Shown here: one piece after another, positions 33,576-41,221 of the stretch
Numbering within the stretch: the stretch's first letter is position 1
How the letters are laid out: each line of letters opens with the position of its first letter
Origin: Spirochaetaceae bacterium
GTDB lineage: Bacteria; Spirochaetota; Spirochaetia; Treponematales; Rectinemataceae
Length of the DNA stretch: 53,945 nucleotides
Reading direction: 5' to 3'
Assembly: GCA_025355995.1 (NCBI GenBank)
Contig: JANXYQ010000016.1
Location: forward strand, 1-53,945
The notes under the pieces: model-generated
What the model saw: only the letters and a program-made list of their open reading frames with translations
Told to the model about the DNA's origin: nothing
Databases searched by the model: none
Made by a program: the position numbers and the translations under genes

Positions 33576-33611
33576 CCTTAATAAAAAATAACCCCAGCTT
33601 TCGCTGGGGTT
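33576..33611 (-). terminator. Intrinsic terminator of the short-peptide gene
   Basis: Reading the reverse strand, AACCCCAGC and GCTGGGGTT form a perfect 9-bp stem (33611-33603 and 33598-33590) with a 4-base loop, followed at once by ATTTTTTATT. This is a textbook Rho-independent terminator for leftward transcription. No T tract follows on the other strand, so it should not efficiently stop the pqqD-like transcript. Confidence 0.85.
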
Positions 33612-33644
33612 ACGGGAACAAGGAAAAACGAATAGTTGCCGAGC

Positions 33645-33800
33645 TTACCACTGCCACGGCCACCAGCCGCCTTTCTTTCCCTTCGGCATTGGCGGGAATT
33701 TAGGCCCGCTGCCGGGTCCGCAAGCTCCGTAGCTCCCAAAGACGCCGATCTGGACGCTCTCCGTCTTTACTACGGGCGCGGAATACTGCTTTTTCCCCAT
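33645..33800 (-). CDS. Candidate RiPP precursor peptide (51 residues)
   Basis: A short gene encoding a probable ribosomally synthesised, post-translationally modified peptide. The N-terminal part (MGKKQYSAPVVKTESVQIG) has the Y-x-x-P-x-V/L pattern seen in leaders recognised by PqqD-like domains. VFGSYGACGPGSG could hold the cleavage and modification region with its single Cys. The C terminus is Gly/Pro/Lys-rich and ends in GGWWPWQW. A strong Shine-Dalgarno (AAGGAGG) lies 4 bases upstream of ATG 33800; 17 earlier in-frame codons lack one. It has its own consensus promoter and an intrinsic terminator and converges on the peptidase/HPrK/PqqD operon. Mature structure and activity are unknown. Confidence 0.7.
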   Translation of the reverse strand: MGKKQYSAPVVKTESVQIGVFGSYGACGPGSGPKFPPMPKGKKGGWWPWQW

Positions 33801-33841
33801 GCTACCTCCTTCTTTTACGATTTGGGTACGATTATTACGAT

Positions 33842-33870
33842 ACTGTATCACTAATTTGAGGATCTGTCAA
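33842..33870 (-). promoter_or_regulatory. Sigma-70 promoter of the short-peptide gene
   Basis: On the reverse strand a perfect TTGACA (33870-33865) and TACAGT (33847-33842) are separated by exactly 17 bases. The predicted start is near 33835, giving a 35-base leader with an AAGGAGG site. This is the best promoter match in the window. Confidence 0.75.
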
Positions 33871-33993
33871 AAAAAGGACATACTATTACATCGGAAATAG
33901 TGCCCAGCTAAAATTTAGGTATCTGGACAATCCATATTCAATAACACCTTCAGCACGTATTTGACCGCCGATCTGGTTCGGCAAATCTCTTCC

Positions 33994-34024
33994 CCAACGT
34001 GGGCAGGGCTCGCGCCCACGTTGG
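33994..34024. repeat. Perfect 11-bp inverted repeat with 9-base loop
   Basis: CCAACGTGGGC at 33994-34004 and GCCCACGTTGG at 34014-34024 are exact complements. No T tract follows on either strand. The element lies between the short-peptide promoter and the HU-like pseudogene and may be an operator or a transcript hairpin of the pseudogene's former leader. The rest of 33871-34117 shows no gene. Confidence 0.6.
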
Positions 34025-34117
34025 CCATGGTTCGTACCCAACTTGGAGATTAGGCGAGTCCGCGTTAGGTACGTATATTTTCCTTATCTTCGGAGCCCGC
34101 TTTACTGAAAACGATAG

Positions 34118-34590
34118 GAATTCGCCGCATGGTCCGATTTCATCGAGACCGAGGCCTTCATCGATCGCATGGCCTTCGGACGGACGAACATCTCGAAGAC
34201 TGATATCATCGCGGTATTCCAGCTGGCGCGCGAGGAGCTCACGAGCCTCCTCGCCGAAGGCTGATATGTAAAGTCTCCGCTAGGCGCCACCATCCCGAGG
34301 GCTACCGGAAAACTCGACTCTCCCTCCGACCGATTCAGTCCCGACAGGGAGGGCTCGGGCCACGCTGCATTGCCAGAGGGCGGAAACCTTTGATCGCAGC
34401 TCGCCGCCCCTCGGTCTACGGCCATATCCAGCCTTCGATCGTAATCGCCGGCTTACTGGACGACCTAGTAGAGGGCGAGTATAAGCTCGTCCTTAGGACG
34501 GTCTCGAAAAGCGGGGACAGGGCTTGGGTATATTTAACAAACCGCGATGAGGGTTATCGAGCAAAAACGAAAAGACCGAGAACGCGCATT
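34118..34590 (+). pseudogene. Decayed HU-like DNA-binding (DUF4469-type) gene
   Basis: The frame read from 34118 gives FIETEAFIDRMAFGRTNISK followed by DIIAVFQLAREELTSLLAEG. That is a typical HU-like domain in which a helix pair precedes the DNA-binding arm. It then meets an in-frame TGA at 34262. The same frame continues with YVKSPLGATIPRATGKLDSP and RFSPDREGSGHAALPEG, as in DUF4469-containing proteins. It stops again, and DDLVEGEYKLVLRTVSKSG in another frame (about 34463-34520) fits the C-terminal domain. Two stops, at least one frame change and no start codon indicate a dead gene. Family assignment is by remembered pattern. Some of the DNA is still protein-like, so decay looks recent. Confidence 0.65.
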
Positions 34591-34602
34591 TTCAGTTCGC
34601 TG

Positions 34603-35301
34603 CTATTCGACAAATGGAAGGTTATCAATTTGAAACTGCCCAATTTCGCCTCCTTCCCCGATAGACGCGTCCACAGCCAGGAAGTAGCGGCTTCTCCGCC
34701 CTACCTCAAGGAGCATCCGTCCGGTACTTTGCGCGGGGGGCAGCGCCAAGCCCGCGGGGGCCTCGACCAAGGGTTGGCTCAAGCCGCGCCCTGTAGCCTT
34801 GAGCCAGGCCTCCTTTTGGACGAATAGCGAGAGGAAGCGCTCCCAGGAAGCTTCTCCGGGTTCCTGTTCTATCCACTCCCGTTCCTGGTCGCCGAAGAGA
34901 CTTCGCGCGATGCCGAGGTAGTCGCCGCGCGGATGCCCGGCGCCTTCGATGTCGATGCCGATCTCGCGGTCCGCGGCGAGGGCCAGCGCCAAGCAACCGT
35001 TAGCGTGGGACCAATTGAAGCGAATGGCGCAACCGCGTATGAAGGGCTTCCCGTATTCCCCGAGTTCCAGCCGCCGATTCGCGTCGGGAATTCCCTCCAG
35101 GTCGGACAGCGCGTCGCGGAGCAGCCGTCGGCTCAGGCACCAGGAAGTCTTGGCGCCTTGGTGCCTGAACCTCGCCATGCGCTCGCGCTCCTCGGGGGAC
35201 CAGTCTGCCAGGCTGAGGAGGCGATCGTCGCCCAAGGAGCCCTCGTGCTCGAGAACCAGCACGAGGGCGGTCCCAGGCTCGAGCCGTCGTCGAGATGCCA
35301 T
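34603..35301 (-). CDS. Sfp-type 4'-phosphopantetheinyl transferase
   Basis: A 232-residue enzyme that moves phosphopantetheine from CoA to the Ser of carrier domains. The core motifs are present: RFNWSHANGCLALALA, EIGIDIEGAG (Asp117 and Glu119, Mg binding) and FLSLFVQKEAWLKATGRGL (Lys163, Glu164, Lys168). Length and the tandem half-fold match the Sfp/Gsp branch, which serves NRPS and PKS proteins and often other carriers. Within this window the PCP and ACP of the megasynthase (5590-12861) and the Dlt-like ACP (27260-27526) are candidate substrates. It follows the cadherin-like lipoprotein gene after 33 bases; functional linkage to that gene is unclear. The ATG at 35301 has no strong Shine-Dalgarno. 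Confidence 0.88.
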   Translation of the reverse strand: MASRRRLEPGTALVLVLEHEGSLGDDRLLSLADWSPEERERMARFRHQGAKTSWCLSRRLLRDALSDLEGIPDANRRLELGEYGKPFIRGCAIRFNWSHANGCLALALAADREIGIDIEGAGHPRGDYLGIARSLFGDQEREWIEQEPGEASWERFLSLFVQKEAWLKATGRGLSQPLVEAPAGLALPPAQSTGRMLLEVGRRSRYFLAVDASIGEGGEIGQFQIDNLPFVE

Positions 35302-35334
35302 ACCGAAGTCGTTTCCCCGAAGCCGCCCGCCGTC

Positions 35335-37197
35335 CTAGAAAGGCGAAGGGATGTAAATGCTTATCAATTGATTCGTGATGTCGCTCGTCGCGACCGAGAT
35401 CGACGAGATCAAGCCACCCCCGTCCGGCGGGTTGCTGGAAACCAGCGCCGGATCGGCCCAATACCCCGCTTCTATCTCATATGCGGCGTTTTGTGGGACC
35501 GTGAGGCTGAAGTTGACCGGGTAGCTCATTAGCGGCAAGGCGAAGGTTTGCATCGCGATCAAGACGCCTCCCGACGGGGGAATGGGCAGAGGCAGGGCCA
35601 GAAGGTACACGACGCCGCCCGATGGCGGAGCGGCGGCAAAGCTGAAGCTTCCCGATATCGTCTGCCCGGAAACGCCGCCGGCGAGGGTGACAGGGAGCAG
35701 GCTTGAGACGGCGAGTTTGGCGCTGGCCCCGTCATACGCAGTCGCGATAATGCATTTTTCTCCATTCGTTAGGGATGTAGTATCGAAGCTCGCGGACCAG
35801 GTAGTTCCGGTGATCGTCGCGGAGGCCACTTCCAGGCTGGCGAAAACGACACCGATTCTCGAGGGCGTAGCTCCCGAAAAACTGCCGGTGACGACGACAT
35901 TTGAGCCGCTGGAGATGGTGCTTCCGCTCGTCGGTGAATCGATGCTCAGCGAATTGCTCGCAGCAGCCCTCGTGATCACGACGGTATAACTGTGCGTGGC
36001 AGTGCCGTCGGCTGCCGTGACCTTGAAGGTAAATGTGTTTGGGCCGACATCGAGCCATGTATAATCTGAGCCGTCGATCGGTACCAAGTCGAGGCTCCCG
36101 CTCTTCTGGGCCGTTATGCTGGCTCCCGTGCTGTCATTCGCCTGTACGGTAAAGTAGGCTAGGTTTTGCGCGTAATTTGCCGAGGCGGTGTAGTCGTAGT
36201 TCGCTGAACCGAATGCCGGGGACAAGGCAATGGCGGCTCCTGAGGCGATGGACAATGCCGACAAGGTCGCGTCAGCGGAAGCGCCCGCCGCCGCGCGGAG
36301 CACATTCAGGCGATAGGTCGCGGCCGCGCCGCCATCCTCCGGGGTTACGACGATATCGATGGTATTAGGGCCTTCTCCGAGGCTGTGCGCTCCTGCCCCC
36401 GCTATCGCGGCTGCGCCGTTCAAGGCCGTGGCCCCGACCGTGATGGTCGATGTCGAATTGGAAACATTGACCGTGTAGGAAGTGATTGTCATATTGAAGG
36501 CCGGCGCTAGTATTCCGTCGCTGACCGTCAGCGACGAGAGGTAGGCGAGGCTCGATTTGGTCCTCGTCAGGGTAACCGTATATGTCTTGGTATTGCCGGC
36601 GGCTGCTGTCACCACGATGGCGATTGCGTTATCGCCCACCGGTAGGGCATGAAGACCGGCGCCGGTAACGAGGGCGCCGCCATCGGTGGCGCTGGCGTAG
36701 ACGGTAATTGAGGAATAGGCGTTGGCGACGCTTGCCGTGTAAGAGGTTTGACCGCTCGAAAAGACCGGATTCAGGCTCCCCGAGGATAAAGACAGGCTGG
36801 ACAGGGTCGCGTCCGTCGACGCGCCGGGAGCGGCTCTGGAAACCTGGATTGTGTAGGTCTTCGTGGAGACCCCGTCCTCCGCCTTCACGACCACATTGAT
36901 GCTGTTGCTTCCCACTGATAATGCCTGAGCCCCGGTCCCCGTGATCGTCGCGCCGGCGTTGGCAGCGGTCGCGCTAACCGTTATGGTTTCAATCGAATTG
37001 CCTACGGTCGCGGAGTAGGCGAGAACCGAAGCGGAGAACGCTGGAGAAAGCGTGCCGCTATCTATCGCGAGCGAAGCCAGAGAGGCATCGCTGCTCTTTC
37101 CTGGCGTATTAGGCTGTTTGCAGGCTGTCATTCCTAGGGATAAAAGGCTTATGCATAGCACAAAACGAAAAGTAAATTTCATGATGTTTTTTCCCAT
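35335..37197 (-). CDS. Lipoprotein with repeated cadherin-like beta-sandwich domains
   Basis: Secreted lipoprotein of 620 residues. The signal sequence FRFVLCISLLSLGMTACK has lipobox MTAC. From residue ~36 there are four tandem cadherin-like beta-sandwich repeats of about 90 residues. Each opens with a pattern like DATLSSLSLSSGSLNPVF and continues through Y-x-A-x-V and an S/G-rich turn to K-T-Y-T-(I/V)-x-(V/L)-(S/T)-R. A diverged fourth unit is followed by an Ig-like segment (SIDSPTSGSTISSGSNVVVT) and a Gly/Pro-rich C-terminal domain. Such repeats are abundant in spirochaete surface lipoproteins and act in adhesion or glycan contact. GGGGGA precedes ATG 37197; an ATG five codons later is possible. 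Confidence 0.85.
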   Translation of the reverse strand: MGKNIMKFTFRFVLCISLLSLGMTACKQPNTPGKSSDASLASLAIDSGTLSPAFSASVLAYSATVGNSIETITVSATAANAGATITGTGAQALSVGSNSINVVVKAEDGVSTKTYTIQVSRAAPGASTDATLSSLSLSSGSLNPVFSSGQTSYTASVANAYSSITVYASATDGGALVTGAGLHALPVGDNAIAIVVTAAAGNTKTYTVTLTRTKSSLAYLSSLTVSDGILAPAFNMTITSYTVNVSNSTSTITVGATALNGAAAIAGAGAHSLGEGPNTIDIVVTPEDGGAAATYRLNVLRAAAGASADATLSALSIASGAAIALSPAFGSANYDYTASANYAQNLAYFTVQANDSTGASITAQKSGSLDLVPIDGSDYTWLDVGPNTFTFKVTAADGTATHSYTVVITRAAASNSLSIDSPTSGSTISSGSNVVVTGSFSGATPSRIGVVFASLEVASATITGTTWSASFDTTSLTNGEKCIIATAYDGASAKLAVSSLLPVTLAGGVSGQTISGSFSFAAAPPSGGVVYLLALPLPIPPSGGVLIAMQTFALPLMSYPVNFSLTVPQNAAYEIEAGYWADPALVSSNPPDGGGLISSISVATSDITNQLISIYIPSPF

Positions 37198-37509
37198 GGC
37201 ATTCCCCCTGTGAGAATTATCGCCGACAATGAGGCTAGCGCGGGACTGCCCTTGCAGGCAGCGACCGAATGCTTCTATTCGCCGATTCCGAGTCAGAAAC
37301 CGTCACCGGATTTTGTAATGACTTTTATAACTCCGCCGGAAAAATCGCAGTATACACCAGGGATCGCCGATTCGTTCCAATAAAATACCGCGATTAACAG
37401 GATTTTCTTGTCGTTTTTCATTTTGAAATTCTCGATCCGCCTGATATTTCATCCGCCCTCCGAGCCCTCGCCATAGCCGCGAAAGCGTTAATTCTGCTAC
37501 CGTTCTCCG
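37198..37509. other. Divergent intergenic region between the cadherin-like lipoprotein and proA
   Basis: About 310 bases with no gene. On the reverse strand TGGTGTATACT (37359-37349) repeats exactly the 11 bases around the -10 of the lipoprotein operon promoter at 12931-12941 and could be the promoter of the cadherin-like gene, though no good -35 is present. No attenuator or riboswitch was recognised upstream of proA. Confidence 0.4.
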
Positions 37510-38796
37510 ATGACTACACGGGAAAAGGCCCAGAGGGGCAAGCGAGCGGCCGAAGCCTGCCTCAATCTCAGCACGCAGGCAAAGGACGAGGCTCTCGCGG
37601 CGATAGCCGCCGCCCTGCGCGAAGGCGAGGGGGCGATCATGACGGCCAACGCGGCCGACCTGGCCGACGCCGAGAGCGAAGGCCTCCCTCCGCCCCTCCT
37701 CAAGCGCCTGCGCTTCGACGCGAGCAAGCTCCGGGAGGCGGTCGAGGGCATCGAGGCCCTCCGGCGGCTAAGGGACCCGGTCGGGCGAGTGCTGTCGGCG
37801 CGCCGGCTCGACCGAGGCCTGGTGCTCCGCCAGGTGAGCTGCCCGATCGGCCTCGTCGCCATGATCTTCGAATCGAGGCCCGACGCCCTGGTGCAGATGG
37901 CCTGCCTCGCGGCCAAGAGCGGGAACGCCGTCATCCTCAAGGGCGGCAGCGAGGCTGCGCGCACGAACGGCGCGTTGAGCGGCCTCATCGCCCCGGCGGG
38001 CGAGGCGGCGGGCCTGCCCGAGTCCTGGCTTTCGTCGCTGGGGACGAGGGAGGAGGTCGCCGAGCTCTTCGCCCTCGAGGAGTTCGTGGACCTCATCGTA
38101 CCACGCGGCTCGAAGGAATTCGTCGCCCGCATCAAGGTCCTGAGCCGCATACCCGTCCTCGGCCATGCCGACGGCATCTGCCACGTCTACCTGCACGAGG
38201 ACGCGGATCCCGCGATGGCGGCTGCGATCGCGGTGGACAGCAAGGCCCAGTATCCCGCGGCCTGCAACGCCGCCGAAGTCCTCCTCGTGCACGAGTCCTT
38301 CGCCGCCCTGCCCGCCGTCGCCGCGGCGCTCGAGGCCGCGGGCGTCAGCCTCGAGCCGGACCCGAGGAGCGCCGCCGCGCTGGGTCGCGAGCCGGTCAAG
38401 ATGGACGACGATTGGTCGGTGGAGTACCTCGACCTGCGCATGGCGGTGAAGGTCGTCGGCTCCCTGGGCGAGGCCATCGCGCACATCAACCGATACGGGA
38501 GCCGCCATACCGACGCCATCGTCGCGCGGTCGCGCGAGGCCGCCGAGGCCTTCATGAACGGGGTGGACTCGGCCTCGGTGTACTGGAACGCGAGCACGCG
38601 CTTCGCCGACGGCTACCGCTACGGCCTCGGGGCCGAGGTGGGCATCTCGACGGGCAAGCTTCACGCGCGGGGCCCGGTCGGCCTCGAGGGCCTGTGCACC
38701 TATAAGTGGAAGCTGGAGGGAGAGGGCCAGGTTGTCGCGGACTACGCGTCGGGCGCGCGCTCCTTCCTCCACGAGGACATTCGCGATGGGGATTGA
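37510..38796 (+). CDS. proA: Gamma-glutamyl phosphate reductase
   Basis: Second enzyme of proline synthesis: it reduces gamma-glutamyl phosphate to glutamate semialdehyde with NADPH. The 428-residue protein shows the aldehyde-dehydrogenase fold of ProA: PIGLVAMIFESRPDALVQMA, GNAVILKGGSEAARTN, DLIVPRGSKEF and the catalytic Cys in QYPAACNAAEVLLVH. ASVYWNASTRFADGYRYGLG plus GLCTYKW at the end are diagnostic. It precedes and overlaps proB by 11 bases, the reverse of the common proB-proA order. The ATG lacks a strong Shine-Dalgarno. Very GC-rich codon use, in contrast to the left end of the window, marks it as core chromosome. Confidence 0.97.
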   Translation: MTTREKAQRGKRAAEACLNLSTQAKDEALAAIAAALREGEGAIMTANAADLADAESEGLPPPLLKRLRFDASKLREAVEGIEALRRLRDPVGRVLSARRLDRGLVLRQVSCPIGLVAMIFESRPDALVQMACLAAKSGNAVILKGGSEAARTNGALSGLIAPAGEAAGLPESWLSSLGTREEVAELFALEEFVDLIVPRGSKEFVARIKVLSRIPVLGHADGICHVYLHEDADPAMAAAIAVDSKAQYPAACNAAEVLLVHESFAALPAVAAALEAAGVSLEPDPRSAAALGREPVKMDDDWSVEYLDLRMAVKVVGSLGEAIAHINRYGSRHTDAIVARSREAAEAFMNGVDSASVYWNASTRFADGYRYGLGAEVGISTGKLHARGPVGLEGLCTYKWKLEGEGQVVADYASGARSFLHEDIRDGD

Positions 38797-39991
38797 GGAA
38801 GGCTCCGCCGAGGCGAGGGCGTCCCTGGCCTCGGCCAACCGCATAGTCGTCAAGATCGGCACGAACACGATCATGCGGAACGAGGACTCGCCCCAGCGGC
38901 TCTGCGGCGCCCGCGCCGAGGCCGTCAGGGGCTTCGAGGGCGGGATCGACGTCGAGTACCTGCATCGGGCGGCGGCCCAGATCGCGGAGCTCGCGCGCGC
39001 CGGCAAGCAGGTGATCGTCGTCACCTCCGGCGCGATAGGGATGGGCGCCCTCGAGCTGGGCCTATCCAGGCGCGTGACCGAGCTAAGGATGCGGCAGGCC
39101 TGCGCGGCCATCGGCCAGATAGCCCTCATGGACGAGTACCGCCGCGCCTTCGGGGTCTTCGGCCTGACACCCGCCCAGCTCCTCGTCACGCGGGACGCCT
39201 GGGACAACCGCTCGGCCTACCTCAACCTCAGGGCCTCCGTGGAAGCCCTGCTCGAACAGGGCGCCGTGCCGGTTTTCAACGAGAACGACGTGGTGTCGAC
39301 CGCCGAGATCGGCAACGCCTTCGGCGACAACGACCAGCTCTCGGCCTATATCGCGAGCAAGGTGGACGCGGAGGTCCTGCTCATCCTCTCCGACATCGAC
39401 GCGTTGTACGACGCCGACCCGAAGAGCGACCCTGCGGCCCGCCCCATCCCCTACGTGCGCGAGCTGACCGCCGAGATCCTGGCCTCGGCCGGGGGAGCGG
39501 GCTCCGAGTTCTCCACGGGCGGCATGGCCACCAAGCTCAAGGCCGTCGCGATCGCGCGGGACGCCGGCTGCAAGGTAGTCATCGCGGACGGGCGCGAGCG
39601 TCGCGTCATCGCGCGCGTGCTTGCGGGCGAGGCCATCGGCACGCTTTTCGACGCCGTGCACGCCCTTAAGAACAGGCAGCGGTGGATCAAGAATTCCCGG
39701 CCGCAGGGCTCGATTTCCGTCGACCAAGGCGCGTTGGCCGCCATCAAGGCCAAGAAATCGCTCTTGCCCCGGGGAATAGTCGGCGTCGAGGGGCGCTTCG
39801 GCCGAGGCGACGTCGTCCTGGTAGCGGGCGCGGATCGCGAAACGGGCGCGGCCAAGGTGGTCACGAGCCTCTCCTCGGACGAGCTGGAGCGCGTGATCGG
39901 GCGGACGTCCGCGGAGCTCGAGGCGATACTGGGCGCCGGCGCGCCCAAGGTCGTAGCAAGGCCCGAGGAGACGGTCTTCCTGGAGGAGTAA
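38786..39991 (+). CDS. proB: Glutamate 5-kinase with PUA domain
   Basis: First enzyme of proline synthesis: ATP-dependent phosphorylation of glutamate, normally feedback-inhibited by proline. The 401-residue protein has RIVVKIGTNTI at the start of the kinase fold, VIVVTSGAIGMG, VPVFNENDVVST, FGDNDQLSAYIASKVDA, LLILSDIDALYDADP and FSTGGMATKLKAV. The last ~75 residues (GSISVDQGALAAIKAKKSLL, GDVVLVAG) form a PUA domain. I start at ATG 38786, which lies in the 3' end of proA and has GAGGA 8 bases upstream. An insertion near residues 30-45 (NEDSPQRLCGARAEAVRG) is longer than in E. coli ProB. Confidence 0.96.
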   Translation: MGIEEGSAEARASLASANRIVVKIGTNTIMRNEDSPQRLCGARAEAVRGFEGGIDVEYLHRAAAQIAELARAGKQVIVVTSGAIGMGALELGLSRRVTELRMRQACAAIGQIALMDEYRRAFGVFGLTPAQLLVTRDAWDNRSAYLNLRASVEALLEQGAVPVFNENDVVSTAEIGNAFGDNDQLSAYIASKVDAEVLLILSDIDALYDADPKSDPAARPIPYVRELTAEILASAGGAGSEFSTGGMATKLKAVAIARDAGCKVVIADGRERRVIARVLAGEAIGTLFDAVHALKNRQRWIKNSRPQGSISVDQGALAAIKAKKSLLPRGIVGVEGRFGRGDVVLVAGADRETGAAKVVTSLSSDELERVIGRTSAELEAILGAGAPKVVARPEETVFLEE

Positions 39992-40080
39992 GCGCGAAGC
40001 CTTTGGTTAGCGTTCGCACCTCGGCGCCTTTGGCGCGTGCTTGGCCCTGCAGGCCGAGCAGCGGCCGCGCAGCTCGCATC

Positions 40081-40713
40081 CTACCTTGGCGCATCGCGCC
40101 TCGCGTTCTCGGCGACGCTCAAGATGTGCAATATCGGCACCGACCAGCGGGGCATGGGCCTCACGGTCGACAGGATCTCGAAATGGACCCGTCCCGGCGA
40201 GTTGGCGGCGTCGCCCGGGCAGAGGTCGTACTCGAGGCCGCCGATGCGCGCGCGCAGCCAGGCGTGGCCCGAGAGGCCGCCCGGCCATTCCTCGCCGTGG
40301 ATGGCCTTGGGCGGGAAGCGGCAGCGGAAGGCCTGCACGAGTCGCGACTCGATTCCGAGGCCGGTCAGGAGGAGCTCGAGGGCGCGCGCCTGCTGGATGC
40401 AGTAGCCGTAGCCCCTCTCGAAGCAGCGCGCGGGCGAGTCCCAGGGGTTGCGGCGCGAGTACTCGAAGCGCCGGGCCGCTATGCCCTGCGCCCAAGCGGC
40501 GAGCTCCGCTCCCTCGAGGCCCGTGGCCTTCCCGGCGGCCACCGCCTCGTCGATGGACTTGATTCCCTCGACGGACTTGGGTCCGGCGTCGGGAAGGAGC
40601 CTCGCGCCGAGGCTCGTCAGAGGGAGGAAGACCGCGAGGTAGAGGGCGGTGCCCGCGAGGAGGATGGCCGCCAGGCCGGCGGGCGCAAAAAGGATGCCAG
40701 CGATCAGGCTCAT
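40081..40713 (-). CDS. Transglutaminase-like domain membrane protein
   Basis: A 210-residue protein with a hydrophobic N terminus (about two helices: IAGILFAPAGLAAILLAGTA and LYLAVFLPLTSL) and a papain-like/transglutaminase-like domain. The triad is visible as Cys105 in GYGYCIQQARALELLL, His150 in GGLSGHAWLRA and Asp163 in LEYDLCPGD. Such bacterial proteins are usually peptidases or amidases of unknown substrate. The ATG overlaps the stop of the MarR gene (ATGA). Just after its stop codon another frame encodes a Cys/His-rich tail, suggesting a frameshifted or lost C-terminal part (see findings). Confidence 0.7.
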   Translation of the reverse strand: MSLIAGILFAPAGLAAILLAGTALYLAVFLPLTSLGARLLPDAGPKSVEGIKSIDEAVAAGKATGLEGAELAAWAQGIAARRFEYSRRNPWDSPARCFERGYGYCIQQARALELLLTGLGIESRLVQAFRCRFPPKAIHGEEWPGGLSGHAWLRARIGGLEYDLCPGDAANSPGRVHFEILSTVRPMPRWSVPILHILSVAENARRDAPR

Positions 40714-41162
40714 TTTCCCAGTGCCTCCTCGGTCTTGAGGATCCCGTACAATTTTCCCAGGGGCTGCTCCGCCGCCGCCAGCTCTTCCTCGGCGAAGAGG
40801 GCGGCCAGTCCCCGATAGAGCGGCTCGACAGCCGCGTTCGCGGCCTCGAGGGCGGACCGGCCCGCGGCCGTCAAGGACACGAGGCGGACTCTCCTGTCCT
40901 CCTCGTCGGGGAGGCGCTCGACGAGGGCCTTGGCCTCCAGGGCGTCGAGGACGACCATCACGGTGTTAGCGTCGGTCTCGAGCCGCTCCGCGATCGCCCG
41001 CTGCGGCACGCAGCCGTGCTCTCCCAGGGCGACGAGGACCCCGTACTGGGAGTAGGTCAGGCCGGAGGGCTTGATCGCCCTTTCGGCCAGGCGTCGCGAC
41101 TTAGCCTGGATTCCTCCGATGAGGCCGAAGAGGCGGGTGATCGGCAGCTGGTTGAAAATCAT
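40710..41162 (-). CDS. MarR-family transcriptional regulator
   Basis: A 150-residue winged-helix regulator, probably dimeric. Helical N terminus (LPITRLFGLIGGIQAKSRRL), recognition region LTYSQYGVLVALGEHGCVPQ, then AIAERLETDANTVMVVLDAL, and the wing VERLPDEEDRRVRLVSLTAAG, the best-conserved MarR motif (D-x-R). It probably represses its own operon, which includes the transglutaminase-like gene. The ATG at 41162 is preceded by an AT-rich stretch (TTGTTATTGTCATAATTGTG on the reverse strand, near 41180-41199) with imperfect dyad symmetry that could hold promoter and operator. The ligand is unknown. Confidence 0.88.
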   Translation of the reverse strand: MIFNQLPITRLFGLIGGIQAKSRRLAERAIKPSGLTYSQYGVLVALGEHGCVPQRAIAERLETDANTVMVVLDALEAKALVERLPDEEDRRVRLVSLTAAGRSALEAANAAVEPLYRGLAALFAEEELAAAEQPLGKLYGILKTEEALGK

Positions 41163-41221
41163 GGAGTGCTCGATATAATCACAATTATGACAATAACAAA
41201 TGTGACGGTAAGCGTAAAGGC

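Noticed and set aside
33576-33611. Terminator for the rightward PqqD-like operon
   Set aside because: The stem is symmetric but the T tract exists only when read leftward, so it is assigned to the short-peptide gene.
34390-34827. Forward open frame as an intact gene of its own
   Set aside because: Only its first half resembles the tail of the HU-like/DUF4469-type protein. The second half runs antisense into the phosphopantetheinyl transferase gene, so it is treated as part of the pseudogene.
35335-37197. The cadherin-like repeats as a CRISPR or DNA repeat array
   Set aside because: The units are about 90 codons long, diverged at DNA level and in frame. They are protein domain repeats.
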